DNA of 52,581 nucleotides from Actinophytocola sp036555685 (GTDB lineage Bacteria; Actinomycetota; Actinomycetes; Mycobacteriales; Pseudonocardiaceae), in assembly GCF_036555685.1 (NCBI RefSeq), contig NZ_DATBKY010000292.1:1-52581 (forward strand), in the 5' to 3' direction. Shown one piece after another: positions 24,701-33,634 of the stretch. The notes beneath the pieces are model-generated. The model was given only the letters and a program-made list of their open reading frames with translations. It was not told the DNA's origin and did not search any database. Made by a program: the position numbers and the translations under genes. Each line of letters begins with the position of its first letter. The first letter of the stretch is position 1.

Positions 24701-25114
24701 ATGGCGCGCATGAGCCACGAGGTCGATCCCCGGGTGGACGACTACATCAACCGGCTGCCGGACTGGCAGCAGGAGATCTGCCAGGAGGTCCGCGACCTGG
24801 TGCACGAGGCGGACCCGGAGGTCGAGGAGACCATCAAGCGCACGGTCCAGCCGTACTTCGTGCTGCAGGGCAACGTGTGCGCGCTGCTCGCGGCCAAGAC
24901 ACACGTGAACGTGTTCCTCTACGACGGCGCGATCGTGCCCGACCCGGAGGGCATCATCACCGCCGGCCACGACAACAAGACCGCGCGGACGGTGGCCGTC
25001 CGCCAGGGCGAGCCGATCAACAAGCCCGCGCTGCTGGCCATGTTCCGTCAGATCATCGCCAACAACCGGGCGGGCGGCTGGCGCAAGCTCAAGCGCGAGG
25101 CCGGCCGGTCGTAG
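24701..25114 (+). CDS. DUF1801 (YdhG-like) family protein
   Basis: A 137-residue protein of the DUF1801/YdhG group with the usual VDDYINRLPDWQQEICQEVRDL helix, the EETIKRTVQPYFVLQGNVCAL strand pair, a HVNVFLYDGA strand, and the ending KLKREAG. The fold is related to iron-chaperone frataxin-like proteins (YdhG/Fra); the role is not established. ATG 24701 is used; ATG 24710 would remove three residues and is equally possible, as neither has a strong ribosome site. It probably shares the stress-type transcript of DUF3072. Its stop is four bases from the stop of the convergent putative immunity gene. Confidence 0.85.
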   Translation: MARMSHEVDPRVDDYINRLPDWQQEICQEVRDLVHEADPEVEETIKRTVQPYFVLQGNVCALLAAKTHVNVFLYDGAIVPDPEGIITAGHDNKTARTVAVRQGEPINKPALLAMFRQIIANNRAGGWRKLKREAGRS

Positions 25115-25118
25115 CCGG

Positions 25119-25529
25119 TCAGACCGGACGGTCGAGGTCGACGGTCACGGTGACGCCCGACGTCGAGGTGAACGTCGCCGTGCCCTCCCCGCGGGCGATG
25201 TCGACGAACGGGTTGCCCTCGGACAGGTAACACACCCACACGAGCTCCCGCTCCGCGTCGAGGCGGCCGAAGAACCCTTCGGACCCGTACGCGCCCTCGC
25301 CGCGGACCAGGAACCCGGCTCCGCCGGGCAGCTCCTGCTCACCGGTGACGTCGACCGTGGCGAGCCACTCCGGGTCCTCCTCGAGCAGCTCGGCCAGGTC
25401 GAACTCCTCCACCGCCACCAGGCGGTCGCCGCTCACCTCGACCGCGACCGACCGCCCGTCGGCGTAGAAGACCGCGTCCTCGATGGGCAGCCGGCCGGCC
25501 TTCCACAGGTCGTCGATGGGCGCGGTCAT
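25119..25529 (-). CDS. putative immunity protein of the Rhs cassette
   Basis: A 136-residue acidic protein of no family I can name. It shows alternating short strands (VFYADGRSVAVEVSGDRLVA, then an EEFDLAELLEEDPEW acidic helix, then GGAGFLVRGEGAYGSEGFFG) and ends in TSGVTVTVDLDRPV. ATG 25529 follows GGAGG and shares its A with the TGA of the Rhs gene, so translation is coupled. Position directly behind the variable 3' end of an Rhs toxin gene, small size and acidity are the hallmarks of a cognate immunity protein. That role is inferred from position, not from sequence similarity. Confidence 0.7.
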   Translation of the reverse strand: MTAPIDDLWKAGRLPIEDAVFYADGRSVAVEVSGDRLVAVEEFDLAELLEEDPEWLATVDVTGEQELPGGAGFLVRGEGAYGSEGFFGRLDAERELVWVCYLSEGNPFVDIARGEGTATFTSTSGVTVTVDLDRPV

Positions 25530-28500
25530 CAACGCCTCCTCCGTCCTCGCCCGCCACAGGCGCCGGGCGGCAGCGCGGTCGGCCGGTCGCGCAAGCCCTG
25601 GTCGGGCACCGGTTCCCCGTTCGGCCCGCGGTTTCGTGGGTCGCGGTAGCGATCCTGGAACTTCTGCGCCCAGGTCTTGCGCGTCGGCTGGCCGGTCTGC
25701 GGGTCCGGGAACACGTCGTTCGGGTTGACCCGCTCCACGCGCACCGGCACCCCGGCCTCGCGCGCCGCGTTGAGCCGGCGGTTGTCGTAGCTGACCAGCT
25801 GGCCGTCGACCTCCATGACGTGGATGGGGCTGCGGTCCCAGTCCCACTCGCCCGCCCGCATCGCGTCCGCGTAGCTGTTCTCGGTCACGGTGCGCTGGGA
25901 GAAGTTGATGTCTTCCGGATCGAGGAACTCCTGGCCGTTCGACTCGGTCAGGCCCAGGGCGTCGGTCCAGCCGGTCGGGTTGTGCACGTAGCCGTGCGGC
26001 GAGGGACCGCCGAAGAGGCCGAGCGGGTCCGGGCTGACGTAGCTCGCGGAGACCGGGTCGTAGTGGCGCAGGTAGTTGTAGTGCAGGCCGGACTCGGGAT
26101 CGAAGTACTGGCCGGGGAAGCGAAGCGGCGTGCTCGCCGTGCCGGCCCCCACACCGTCGCCCCACAGGTTTGCCCGCCCCTGCCAGGCCACGGTTCCGTG
26201 CTCGTCGACCAGCTCCGTCGGCGTGCCGACGATGTCGGTGACGATCGCGTAGAACCGCTGGTCGACCCATGTCTGGTCGGCGGTGCGCACGCGCTCGGTC
26301 TGTGCCAGCGGGCGGAACGACGCCGTGTCGTACTCCCACGACGTGGTGTGGCCGGCCGAGTGGGTCTGCTCGACGAGCACCGAGCCGTCCCAGGCGAAGT
26401 CGATCCGCTCGGCCACCGAGCCGTCCGCCGCGTGGCGCTGCTTGGCGATGCGCCGGCCCAGCGGGTCGTACAGGTAGGTCCACCGGACGCCGTCCGGCGT
26501 CGTCACGCCGACCAGCCGGTCGTCGGAGTTCCACTGGTAGCGCCAGAGATCCGGCTTGTGCGACAGGCGCTTGCGGCGCCGCAGCACGACGCGGCCCTGC
26601 CGGTCGTAGGAGTAGTCGGCATCACGGGCGGTCATCGTCAGCGTGCCCGCGGACGTGGCGTCACTGGCGAGGTTGCCGGTGGCGCTGTAGCCGTACCGCT
26701 CCGTCCACTGCGGACCTTCGACCGAGGTGACCCGGCCGAGCCGGTCGAGCCCGTAGCGGCGCGGCGCGACCGCGTCGTCCACTGCGGACAGCTCGGCACC
26801 CTGGTAGTGGTAGCCGCGCCGGACGACGGCGCCGCCGCCGCTCGCGGTCATCGCCTGGTTGACCAGCCGGCGGTTGACGTCCCAGGCCTGGGTCAGCACC
26901 AGGTCGTCGACCTCGCGGCCGATCTCCTGGCCCGCCGCGTCGTAGCGGAACGACATGGTGTGCCTGCCGACCGCCACCTGCGCCGGCCGGGACGCGCCGT
27001 CGTAGCCCCAGCGGCTCTCCATGCCCGTCGGCGTGCGCCGGCCGATGCGCCGGCCGAGCGGGTCGTAGGTCGACGACACCGTGCGGCCGTTGACCGTCTC
27101 GGTCAGGACGCGGCCGGCGGCGTCGCGCGTGAAGGTGAGCTCGGCACCGTCGCCCGTCGCCCGCTCGATGCGGCCGACGAGGTCGTAGGAGTAGCGGGTG
27201 TGCACGTCCGGACCGCGGCGCTCGGTGATCCGGCCGAGCGCGTCACGGGTGAGCCGCACGGTCTGCCCGGCGCCGTTGGTGCGCTCGACCAGCCTGCCCA
27301 TCGCGTCGTGCCGGTAGGTCAGCTCGCGGCCGTTGAAGTCGCGTTCGGCCACCACGTTGCCCGCCGCGTCGTAGGTGTACTCCCACGTCAGGCCGGCGGC
27401 GTTGGTGACCGAGACGAGTTGCAGCGCCTCGTCGTAGGCGAAGCGGAACGTGCTGCCGTCCGGCCGGGTCTCCTCGGTCGGCAGGTTGAAGTGCGTCGTG
27501 CGGGTGCGGGTCACGTTGCCGAGCGCGTCGACGTGCTCGACCTCGTTGCCCTCGGGGTCGTAGCGCCAGCGCTCGGTTCCGCCGTCGGGCCGGGTGAGCG
27601 ACAGCATCCGGCCCTCGACCGTCCACGCGCAGCGGGTGATCCGGCCGAGCGGGTCGGTGACCGCGGTGACGCGGCCGAAGATGTCACGGTCGTAGCGCGT
27701 GCGCGCACCGTTCGGATCGACGACCGCGAGCGGCAGGCCGGCCGGGTTCGTCTCGATGCGGCGCACGTTGCCCAGCGCATCGGTGATCGCGACGCGGTGG
27801 CCGTGCTCGTTGACGGTGTACCGGGTGACCACGCCGGTCGGGTCGGTGTCGGTGACCAGGTTGCCGCGCTGGTCGTACTCGTGGCGCCAGGTCGCGCCGT
27901 CCGGGGCGACGAACGCGGTGACGCGCCCGGCCGGGTCGTACTCGGCGAGCGCCTGCGCGCCGTCCGGCCGGGTGGTGGCGACCAGGTTGCCCGTGTCGTC
28001 GTAGGTGAACCGGGTCGTGTGCCCCAGCGGATCGGTGCGTGCGGCGAGCCGGTTGTCGCCGTCCCACTCCTGGGTCGTCGTGTGGCCGAGCCCGTCGGTG
28101 ATCTCGACGACCCGGTGGTGCTCGTTGATCCGGTAGGTGGTCGCGTTGCCGAGCGCGTCGGTGAACGTCGTGCGGTCGTCGGCGTAGGTGAAGGTGCCGT
28201 TGAGGAACCCGCCGGAGCCCTCGTTCGCCACGCAACGGCCCTGCGCGTCGTACACGTAGCGGTACCACTCGCCGTTGCGGTCGGTCCACTTCGTGAGGCG
28301 CCCGGCGTGGTCGTAGTCGAAGCGCATCGGGCGGCCGGAGGAGTTCGTCACCTCGGTCAGCCGGCCATCGGTGTCGTGGGCGTACTGCACGAGGCTGACC
28401 TCGCCCATCCGGAACCCGGCGAGGTGGCCTGCCGCGCGGACGGCATCGAGCCGGTAGCCGCCGGAGTGCCGCACGGCCGTCACGGCACCGCCCGCGTCCC

Positions 28501-29923
28501 GGTCGAAGTCGATGCGGTTGTCGTTGTCGTCGGTGATCGCGGCGAGCGGGCAAACCTGCTGCCCCGCCGGGAAGTGCAGCGTCGTGACCGACCCATGTGG
28601 ACGGATGACGTACTCGTTCGCGGTGCGCGACAACGCCCACCGGGGGCCGGCGACGGGGAACACGGCCTCGAGATCACCCTCGGCCGGGTCCGGGTAGACG
28701 AGCGTCATACCGTCCTCGGCGAGGAAGATCACGCCCTGCCCGTCGACCTCGAGCCGCTGGTCCACCGTCGATGCCCAGGTGCGGCCGAACGAGATTCCGG
28801 CGCGGTAGGAGGACACGTGCGTGCGGCGCAGCGCGAGTGGGAGAACGCCCGGCAGCTCGATGTCGTCGTGGGCCAGCACCATGTCGCCGGTCACGACGTC
28901 GATGGGGTCGTTCTCGCAGACCCGCTCCTCCTCCGGGACGGACTCGCGCTCCGGGTCCTTCGGGCGGTTCGGCGAGTCCGATGTGGATGGTGAGTCGCCG
29001 TTGCGGCTGCCCGCCGGCGTGGTCGACCCGTCCGGGCCGGTGCCGTCGGGGTGTGTCCCGGACGGCGTCGTGTCGGGCGCGTCCGGTGCGTGCGTGTCCG
29101 GCGCGTGCGACGGGGAGGTGGCGCTGCTCGGGCTGGTGGTGCCGGGCGCGTGGCCGTCGGCGCGGCGGGTGAGCTTGGCCAGCTTCTCGAAGATCTCGTC
29201 GAGCTTGTCGATGATCTTGCGAATGCGTGGTGAGACGTTGCCTATGGTCTTGACCAGCTTGCGGACCACATCGGCGACCTTGTTGACCACCTTGGTGATC
29301 GCGGCCGTGGCCTGCGCGACGACGGCCGGGGTGGCGAGTCCGAGCGTGGCGGCCACCTCGGCGGCCCAGGCGATGAGCCGGCCCACCAGCTCGCCGACCA
29401 TGTCACGGATGAACTCGCGGACGAACGCGACGACTTCGCCCATGATCATGACGCCGGCGGAGATGCCGTCCGCCAGCGTGCCGGCGCCGGCGAGCGCGTC
29501 GGCCGTCTGCGTGGCGTGGCCGCGGTAGCTGTCGGCCGCCGTGCCGGTCCAGCCGGCGGTTCCGCCGGCCGCCTCGGCGCCGTACTCCTGCACGACGTTC
29601 TCGACCTCGGCCGCGACGTTGCCCCAGGTCTCGGAGAACGACCGGATCACCGGCGGGTCGCCCGCGAACCAGTCCAGCGCCTCCTTCAGCGGCCGGACGT
29701 GCTCGATCAGCCAGGACACGCCGTACGACGCGAGCGTGCCGAGCGGGTCGATCACCATCGACAGGACCTCGAGGCCGGCGCCGAGCACACCGAGCCCGGC
29801 CTCCACCCAGCTCCCGTCGGACACGCCACCCGCGATGTCGACGCAGGCCTCGGCGATGCCGATGCCGGTCACCGCGTTGGTGGTCTCCTGTGGTGCCGCG
29901 ACCAGCGGGTTCCCGTCCGGCAT
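25529..29923 (-). CDS. Rhs/YD-repeat polymorphic toxin, T7SS type
   Basis: A 1464-residue polymorphic toxin. Residues about 1-260 are a helical WXG-like/T7SS N-terminal module (GGTAGWTGTAADSYRGHA near 120-135) with no signal peptide. A Pro/Thr/Ser/Asp linker spans about 262-335. The DPIDVVTGDM segment (near 340) starts the Rhs shell, which runs as many YD repeats (for example YDPAGRVTAF, YDDTGNLVAT) to about 1265. The Rhs core hallmark RFPGQYFDPESGLHYNYLR (about 1269-1287) and GWTDALGL (to about 1325) follow; the rest, residues 1326-1464, is the variable toxin domain. Its start directly follows the stop of the EspC-like gene (GAGATGTAGATG) with GGGGGAG as ribosome site. Confidence 0.93.
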   Translation of the reverse strand: MPDGNPLVAAPQETTNAVTGIGIAEACVDIAGGVSDGSWVEAGLGVLGAGLEVLSMVIDPLGTLASYGVSWLIEHVRPLKEALDWFAGDPPVIRSFSETWGNVAAEVENVVQEYGAEAAGGTAGWTGTAADSYRGHATQTADALAGAGTLADGISAGVMIMGEVVAFVREFIRDMVGELVGRLIAWAAEVAATLGLATPAVVAQATAAITKVVNKVADVVRKLVKTIGNVSPRIRKIIDKLDEIFEKLAKLTRRADGHAPGTTSPSSATSPSHAPDTHAPDAPDTTPSGTHPDGTGPDGSTTPAGSRNGDSPSTSDSPNRPKDPERESVPEEERVCENDPIDVVTGDMVLAHDDIELPGVLPLALRRTHVSSYRAGISFGRTWASTVDQRLEVDGQGVIFLAEDGMTLVYPDPAEGDLEAVFPVAGPRWALSRTANEYVIRPHGSVTTLHFPAGQQVCPLAAITDDNDNRIDFDRDAGGAVTAVRHSGGYRLDAVRAAGHLAGFRMGEVSLVQYAHDTDGRLTEVTNSSGRPMRFDYDHAGRLTKWTDRNGEWYRYVYDAQGRCVANEGSGGFLNGTFTYADDRTTFTDALGNATTYRINEHHRVVEITDGLGHTTTQEWDGDNRLAARTDPLGHTTRFTYDDTGNLVATTRPDGAQALAEYDPAGRVTAFVAPDGATWRHEYDQRGNLVTDTDPTGVVTRYTVNEHGHRVAITDALGNVRRIETNPAGLPLAVVDPNGARTRYDRDIFGRVTAVTDPLGRITRCAWTVEGRMLSLTRPDGGTERWRYDPEGNEVEHVDALGNVTRTRTTHFNLPTEETRPDGSTFRFAYDEALQLVSVTNAAGLTWEYTYDAAGNVVAERDFNGRELTYRHDAMGRLVERTNGAGQTVRLTRDALGRITERRGPDVHTRYSYDLVGRIERATGDGAELTFTRDAAGRVLTETVNGRTVSSTYDPLGRRIGRRTPTGMESRWGYDGASRPAQVAVGRHTMSFRYDAAGQEIGREVDDLVLTQAWDVNRRLVNQAMTASGGGAVVRRGYHYQGAELSAVDDAVAPRRYGLDRLGRVTSVEGPQWTERYGYSATGNLASDATSAGTLTMTARDADYSYDRQGRVVLRRRKRLSHKPDLWRYQWNSDDRLVGVTTPDGVRWTYLYDPLGRRIAKQRHAADGSVAERIDFAWDGSVLVEQTHSAGHTTSWEYDTASFRPLAQTERVRTADQTWVDQRFYAIVTDIVGTPTELVDEHGTVAWQGRANLWGDGVGAGTASTPLRFPGQYFDPESGLHYNYLRHYDPVSASYVSPDPLGLFGGPSPHGYVHNPTGWTDALGLTESNGQEFLDPEDINFSQRTVTENSYADAMRAGEWDWDRSPIHVMEVDGQLVSYDNRRLNAAREAGVPVRVERVNPNDVFPDPQTGQPTRKTWAQKFQDRYRDPRNRGPNGEPVPDQGLRDRPTALPPGACGGRGRRRR

Positions 29924-30238
29924 CTACATCTCCCCCTCGATGGTCCGGAACCGGTCCTGCTCGGCGGTCTCGGTCGTGCCGTAGTCGCGCGCGGTGTCCC
30001 GCACCTTGCCCGCGATGTCGGCCATGGTGTCCGCCCCCTGCCGCAGCGCCCGGACCCCCATCTCCTCGAACGGCTGGAGCATCGCCGCGAACGGCTGGCA
30101 CACGACGCCGAACGCGTCGTTGTTCATGGTCACCGTGTTCGCCGCGTCCACGGCCGTCCGCAGCCGGTCGGTCAGGCCGTCCACCTTGCCCGCGTGCCCC
30201 TCGAGCTCGCCGGTCAGTACGTCGTAGCCGTCCGCCAT
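29924..30238 (-). CDS. EspC-like type VII secretion-associated protein
   Basis: A 104-residue helical-hairpin protein of the ESX-1 EspC/T7SS_ESX family: two amphipathic helices around a loop with NNDAFGVVCQPFAAML, and a C-terminal DYGTTETAEQDRF stretch containing YxxxE, the T7SS export signal form. Such proteins pair with large WXG-like toxins and are exported with them by an ESX system. ATG 30238 follows AGGGGA. The TAG stop is followed immediately by the ATG of the Rhs gene, so both are read from one message. No ESX core components (EccC, EccB, mycosin) are in this window, so the machine must be elsewhere. Confidence 0.82.
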   Translation of the reverse strand: MADGYDVLTGELEGHAGKVDGLTDRLRTAVDAANTVTMNNDAFGVVCQPFAAMLQPFEEMGVRALRQGADTMADIAGKVRDTARDYGTTETAEQDRFRTIEGEM

Positions 30239-30500
30239 CGTTCCCCTCGCGCGCTCGTCGCCCAGCTCGGCCGTCGGTGGGACGCACCGGAAGCCACCGC
30301 GGTGCCGTCGTCGCCGAAATTCCGTGCACGCCCCGACGTGCTCGACCCGCGACACCCTATCCGGCCCGGGCCGGTCGACGGGCGCGTTCGCGGCAGGTCG
30401 AGCAGGTGTGGTCGTCAGAGGCCGACGCGCACTCGACGGGCATCGGGCTGCTGCTTGCAACGGGTTCCCGGCGCTACCCGAAGCTCCCGCGGTCGTGAGG

Positions 30501-32417
30501 TCAGCGGATCCGCCTGCCGGTCTCCGCGCAGGAGTAGCCGCCCAGGTCCTCGACCGCGGTGCGGAAGCCGGGGCTCGACAGGAGATCCCACAGCGGCGCC
30601 AGCAGCGGGTCGTCGATGTCGCTGACCACCAGGTCGTACGGCTCCTGGGCGACCGGTACGAAGTCGAGACCGAAGGCACGTGCCGCGGCGAGGATGCCCA
30701 TGCCCACGTCCGCCCGGCCCGCTGCCACGGCGGCCGCCACCGCGAGGTGCGTGTGCTCCTCGCGGGCGTAGCCGGGCACGTCGGCGGGGTCGATGCCCCG
30801 CCGGGCGAGCTCGTGGTCGAGCAGCGCTCGGGTGCCGGCGCCGCGCTGGCGGTTCACGTAGTGCAGGTCCGGCCGGGTCAGGTCCTCGACGCCGGTCAGG
30901 TCCAGTGGGTTGCCGGGTGCGACGATCAGCCCCTGGTCGCGGTGCACCAGCCGGACCACTGCCGTGCTGCCGCCCAGCAGCCGGTCCACATAGGGCAATG
31001 TGTACTCACCCGTGGCCGGGTCGAGCAGGTGTGAGCCGGCCAGGTGGCACAGGCCGTCGCGCAGGGCAACCAAGCCACCGAGCGAGCCGACGTTCGACGA
31101 CGCCAGCGTCATGAGTGGGTCCCGCGCGCGGAGGGCCGACGCGGCGAGGTCGAGGACCAGGTCGTGGGAGCCGATCGCCACGATGGTGCGGTCGATCTCG
31201 GCCAGGCCGCGCAGGAGCTCGATCCGCACCTTCTCCCCCGCGTGGTGACCTTCCACCCCGGACGGGACGACCAGCAGGCCGTCGGCGCGGACGAGGGACG
31301 TGAGCACGCCCGCGCCGCGCGGCAGCGGGGTCGCGACGACGCGGTCCCGGACGCGGCCGAGCCGCACGCGCACCCAGTCGTCCATGCCGATGGTGGACGG
31401 CAGCTTGCGCGCCAGGTGGGCGGTCGTCGACGGGCGCTCGCGCGGCGCGGCGCCCTCCAGTTCGGCCAGCGCCGGTGCGGCGAAGATGTCGAACGTCAGC
31501 GCCGCGGACACCGGGTAGCCGGGCACGCCGACGACCGGTGTCCCGTCGACCGCACCGAGCACGACCGGGTGGCCGGGCCGCACCGCGACCCCGTGCACCG
31601 CAAGGGTTCCCGCGTCCGCGACGACGCGGGCGGTGTAGTCGTCGCGGCCCGCGCTCGAGCCCGCGATGAGCAGGACGAGGTCCGCCTCGGCCGCGGCGGC
31701 GCGCAGTGCCGCGGTGATCAGCGCGGGGTCGTCCGCGACGATGTCGGCGACCCGCGCCTCGCAGCCGACCTCCCGTGCCTGGGCGGCAAGCATCAGCGAG
31801 TTGGTGTCGAGGATGTCGCCCGGCTCGAGCTCGCTGCCCACCGCGCGGATCTCGTCGCCGGTCGGGATGATCGCCACCACGGGCGGCCGGCGCACCGCGA
31901 GCGACACGACACCCGCGGCGGCGCAGGCCGCGACATCGACCGGGCGCAACCGGTGGCCGGCCGGCAACAGCAGCTCGGCGGCGCTGATGTCCTCGCCGAT
32001 CGAGCGCACGTGCTGGTACGGCGGGACCGCCGCGCGCAGCTCGGCCTTGCCGTCGACCGCGCGGTGCACGTGCTCGCGCATGACGACCGCGTCGTAGCCG
32101 GCGGGCATCGGGTCGCCGGTGTCGACGACCTCGTAGTCGGCCAGCAGGACCGGCGTGGTCTCGGTCGCGCCCACGGTGTCCGCGGTGCGGACCGCGATCC
32201 CGTCCATGCCGGCCGAGTCGAACGCGGGCGAGGACCGCGCCGCCCACACGGGCTCGGCGGTCACGCGGCCCACCGCGGAACCGACCGGGAGCCGGACCAC
32301 GTCGATCCGGGCCGGGCAGCCCGCGGCCGCACGGGCCTCCCGCCACGCGGCGATCGCCTGCGCGGCCGGCACGTCGGAGACGAACGGGCTCTCCGGACCT
32401 TTCGACACAGGACTCAT
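30501..32417 (-). CDS. moeA: MoeA fused to a periplasmic-binding-like domain
   Basis: A 638-residue fusion. Residues about 1-410 are MoeA, which inserts molybdate or tungstate into adenylylated molybdopterin (SPAFDSAGMDGIAVRTADT near 60, PTGDEIRAVG, and GVPGYPVSAALTFD). Residues about 425-638 are a LysR-substrate-binding/PBP-like domain (SHDLVLDLAASAL, NVGSLGGLVALRDGLCHLAG, PYVDRLLGGS), the PF12727 type, which may bind the oxyanion or a pterin. The start ATG 32417 overlaps the stop of the preceding moeA by four bases (ATGA). As the last gene of the operon, it provides a second, specialised insertase. A longer upstream frame in this phase is antisense noise through moeA. Confidence 0.93.
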   Translation of the reverse strand: MSPVSKGPESPFVSDVPAAQAIAAWREARAAAGCPARIDVVRLPVGSAVGRVTAEPVWAARSSPAFDSAGMDGIAVRTADTVGATETTPVLLADYEVVDTGDPMPAGYDAVVMREHVHRAVDGKAELRAAVPPYQHVRSIGEDISAAELLLPAGHRLRPVDVAACAAAGVVSLAVRRPPVVAIIPTGDEIRAVGSELEPGDILDTNSLMLAAQAREVGCEARVADIVADDPALITAALRAAAAEADLVLLIAGSSAGRDDYTARVVADAGTLAVHGVAVRPGHPVVLGAVDGTPVVGVPGYPVSAALTFDIFAAPALAELEGAAPRERPSTTAHLARKLPSTIGMDDWVRVRLGRVRDRVVATPLPRGAGVLTSLVRADGLLVVPSGVEGHHAGEKVRIELLRGLAEIDRTIVAIGSHDLVLDLAASALRARDPLMTLASSNVGSLGGLVALRDGLCHLAGSHLLDPATGEYTLPYVDRLLGGSTAVVRLVHRDQGLIVAPGNPLDLTGVEDLTRPDLHYVNRQRGAGTRALLDHELARRGIDPADVPGYAREEHTHLAVAAAVAAGRADVGMGILAAARAFGLDFVPVAQEPYDLVVSDIDDPLLAPLWDLLSSPGFRTAVEDLGGYSCAETGRRIR

Positions 32418-33634
32418 CGGTACAGGACGACCTCGACCTCCGTGCCCCCGTCCAGCCCGGTGGCCGGCTCGGGGATGCGTACGTAGCCGTCCGCGCGGGT
32501 CAGCACCGACAGCAGCGCGGACGGGCCGAACAGCGGCTCGGCGACTCCTTCGTGGACGGTCACCTGCACGATGTCCAGCCGGCCGCTCGCCGACGCCAGG
32601 TCGCGCGACAGCCGCGCGCGCGTGCTCGGTACGGGGGGTGGAGCGTCGCAACCGGACAGTCGCCACAGCAGCGGGATGCCGACCTGGCCGAAAACGACGA
32701 GCGCGGACAGCGGGTTGCCGGGCAGCCCGATCAGCGGGATCCCGCCGCAGTCCGCCAGCAGCGTGGGCTTGCCCGGCTTGATCGCGAGCCCGTGGCACCA
32801 GATCTCGCCGACGGAGGCCACCGCGCCCGCGGTCTCGTCGCGGGCGCCGACCGACGAGCCGGCGGACACCACGACGAGATCCGACTCCGGCAGCACCTCG
32901 GTCAGCCGGGACTTCAGCGCGCCGGGCTCGTCGTCGACGATGCCCGCGAGCACCGGCTCTCCCCCGGCGTCGGCGACCAGGCCGGCGAGCGCGGACGCCG
33001 TCGCGTCGCGCACCTGGCCCGGTGCCGGCGACACCGTCGAGGGTGGCACGACCTCGTCGCCGGTCGAGATGATCGTGACGCGCGGCCGGGCGTGCACCGG
33101 GACGGCGGTGACCCCGGCGGCCGCGAGCAACCCCAGGTCGGGAGCGCGCAGTGGCCGGCCCGCCGGCACCAGCGTGCCGCCGGCCGCGACGTCCTCGTCC
33201 GCCCGAACCACCCCGCCGCCGGGCGCGACCGGCCGGGTGACCTCGATCGTGCCGGGCATCGTCTCCGCGGTGTACTCGACCATCACCACCGCGTCCGCGC
33301 CCGCGGGCAGCACTCCTCCGGTCGGCATCGCTACGCAGCCGCCCGGGCGGACCGCGACCGTCGGCTCGGCGCCCATCCGCACAGTGCCGAGCAGGTCCAG
33401 ATAGGACGGCAAGCCCTCGGAGGCGCCGTACGTGTCGGCCGCGCGCACGGCGAAGCCGTCCACTGTGGAACGGGCGAAGCCGGGCAGCGGCGCGGCCGCC
33501 GACACCGGCGCCGCGGGCACCCGGTGCAGGGCCGCGGCCAGCGGGACGTCCTCGACGGGCGTGCGGTGCGCGGGGCGGAACCCCGCAAGGGCTTCGGCGA
33601 CGGTGCGGGTGGAGAAGAACTCGCGTCCGCTCAC
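32414..33634 (-). CDS. moeA: molybdopterin molybdotransferase MoeA
   Basis: A 406-residue MoeA of normal length and domain order. Seen are PLPGFARSTVDGFAVRAADT (residues about 49-68), the MPTGGVLPAGADAVVMVE segment (about 103-120), STGDEVVPPS, the SAGSSVGARDETAG motif, and GLPGNPLSALVVF in domain III. It catalyses metal insertion into molybdopterin-AMP. GTG 33634 overlaps the TGA of the diaphorase gene by four bases, so translation is coupled, and its own stop overlaps the next moeA. Two adjacent MoeA paralogues suggest a division of labour, for example Mo versus W, as proposed for MoeA1/MoeA2 pairs in archaea. Confidence 0.94.
   Translation of the reverse strand: MSGREFFSTRTVAEALAGFRPAHRTPVEDVPLAAALHRVPAAPVSAAAPLPGFARSTVDGFAVRAADTYGASEGLPSYLDLLGTVRMGAEPTVAVRPGGCVAMPTGGVLPAGADAVVMVEYTAETMPGTIEVTRPVAPGGGVVRADEDVAAGGTLVPAGRPLRAPDLGLLAAAGVTAVPVHARPRVTIISTGDEVVPPSTVSPAPGQVRDATASALAGLVADAGGEPVLAGIVDDEPGALKSRLTEVLPESDLVVVSAGSSVGARDETAGAVASVGEIWCHGLAIKPGKPTLLADCGGIPLIGLPGNPLSALVVFGQVGIPLLWRLSGCDAPPPVPSTRARLSRDLASASGRLDIVQVTVHEGVAEPLFGPSALLSVLTRADGYVRIPEPATGLDGGTEVEVVLYR

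Noticed and set aside
25820..28993. Very long open frame (over 1000 codons) on the plus strand antisense to the Rhs gene
   Set aside because: It is a mirror of high-GC coding on the other strand: rich in Arg, Val, His and Gly, no domain, no ribosome site, while the Rhs frame carries clear repeats and motifs.
25529..29923. Rhs YD repeats as DNA tandem repeats or CRISPR-like array
   Set aside because: Repeats are protein-level and diverged; no exact direct repeats with constant spacing are seen.
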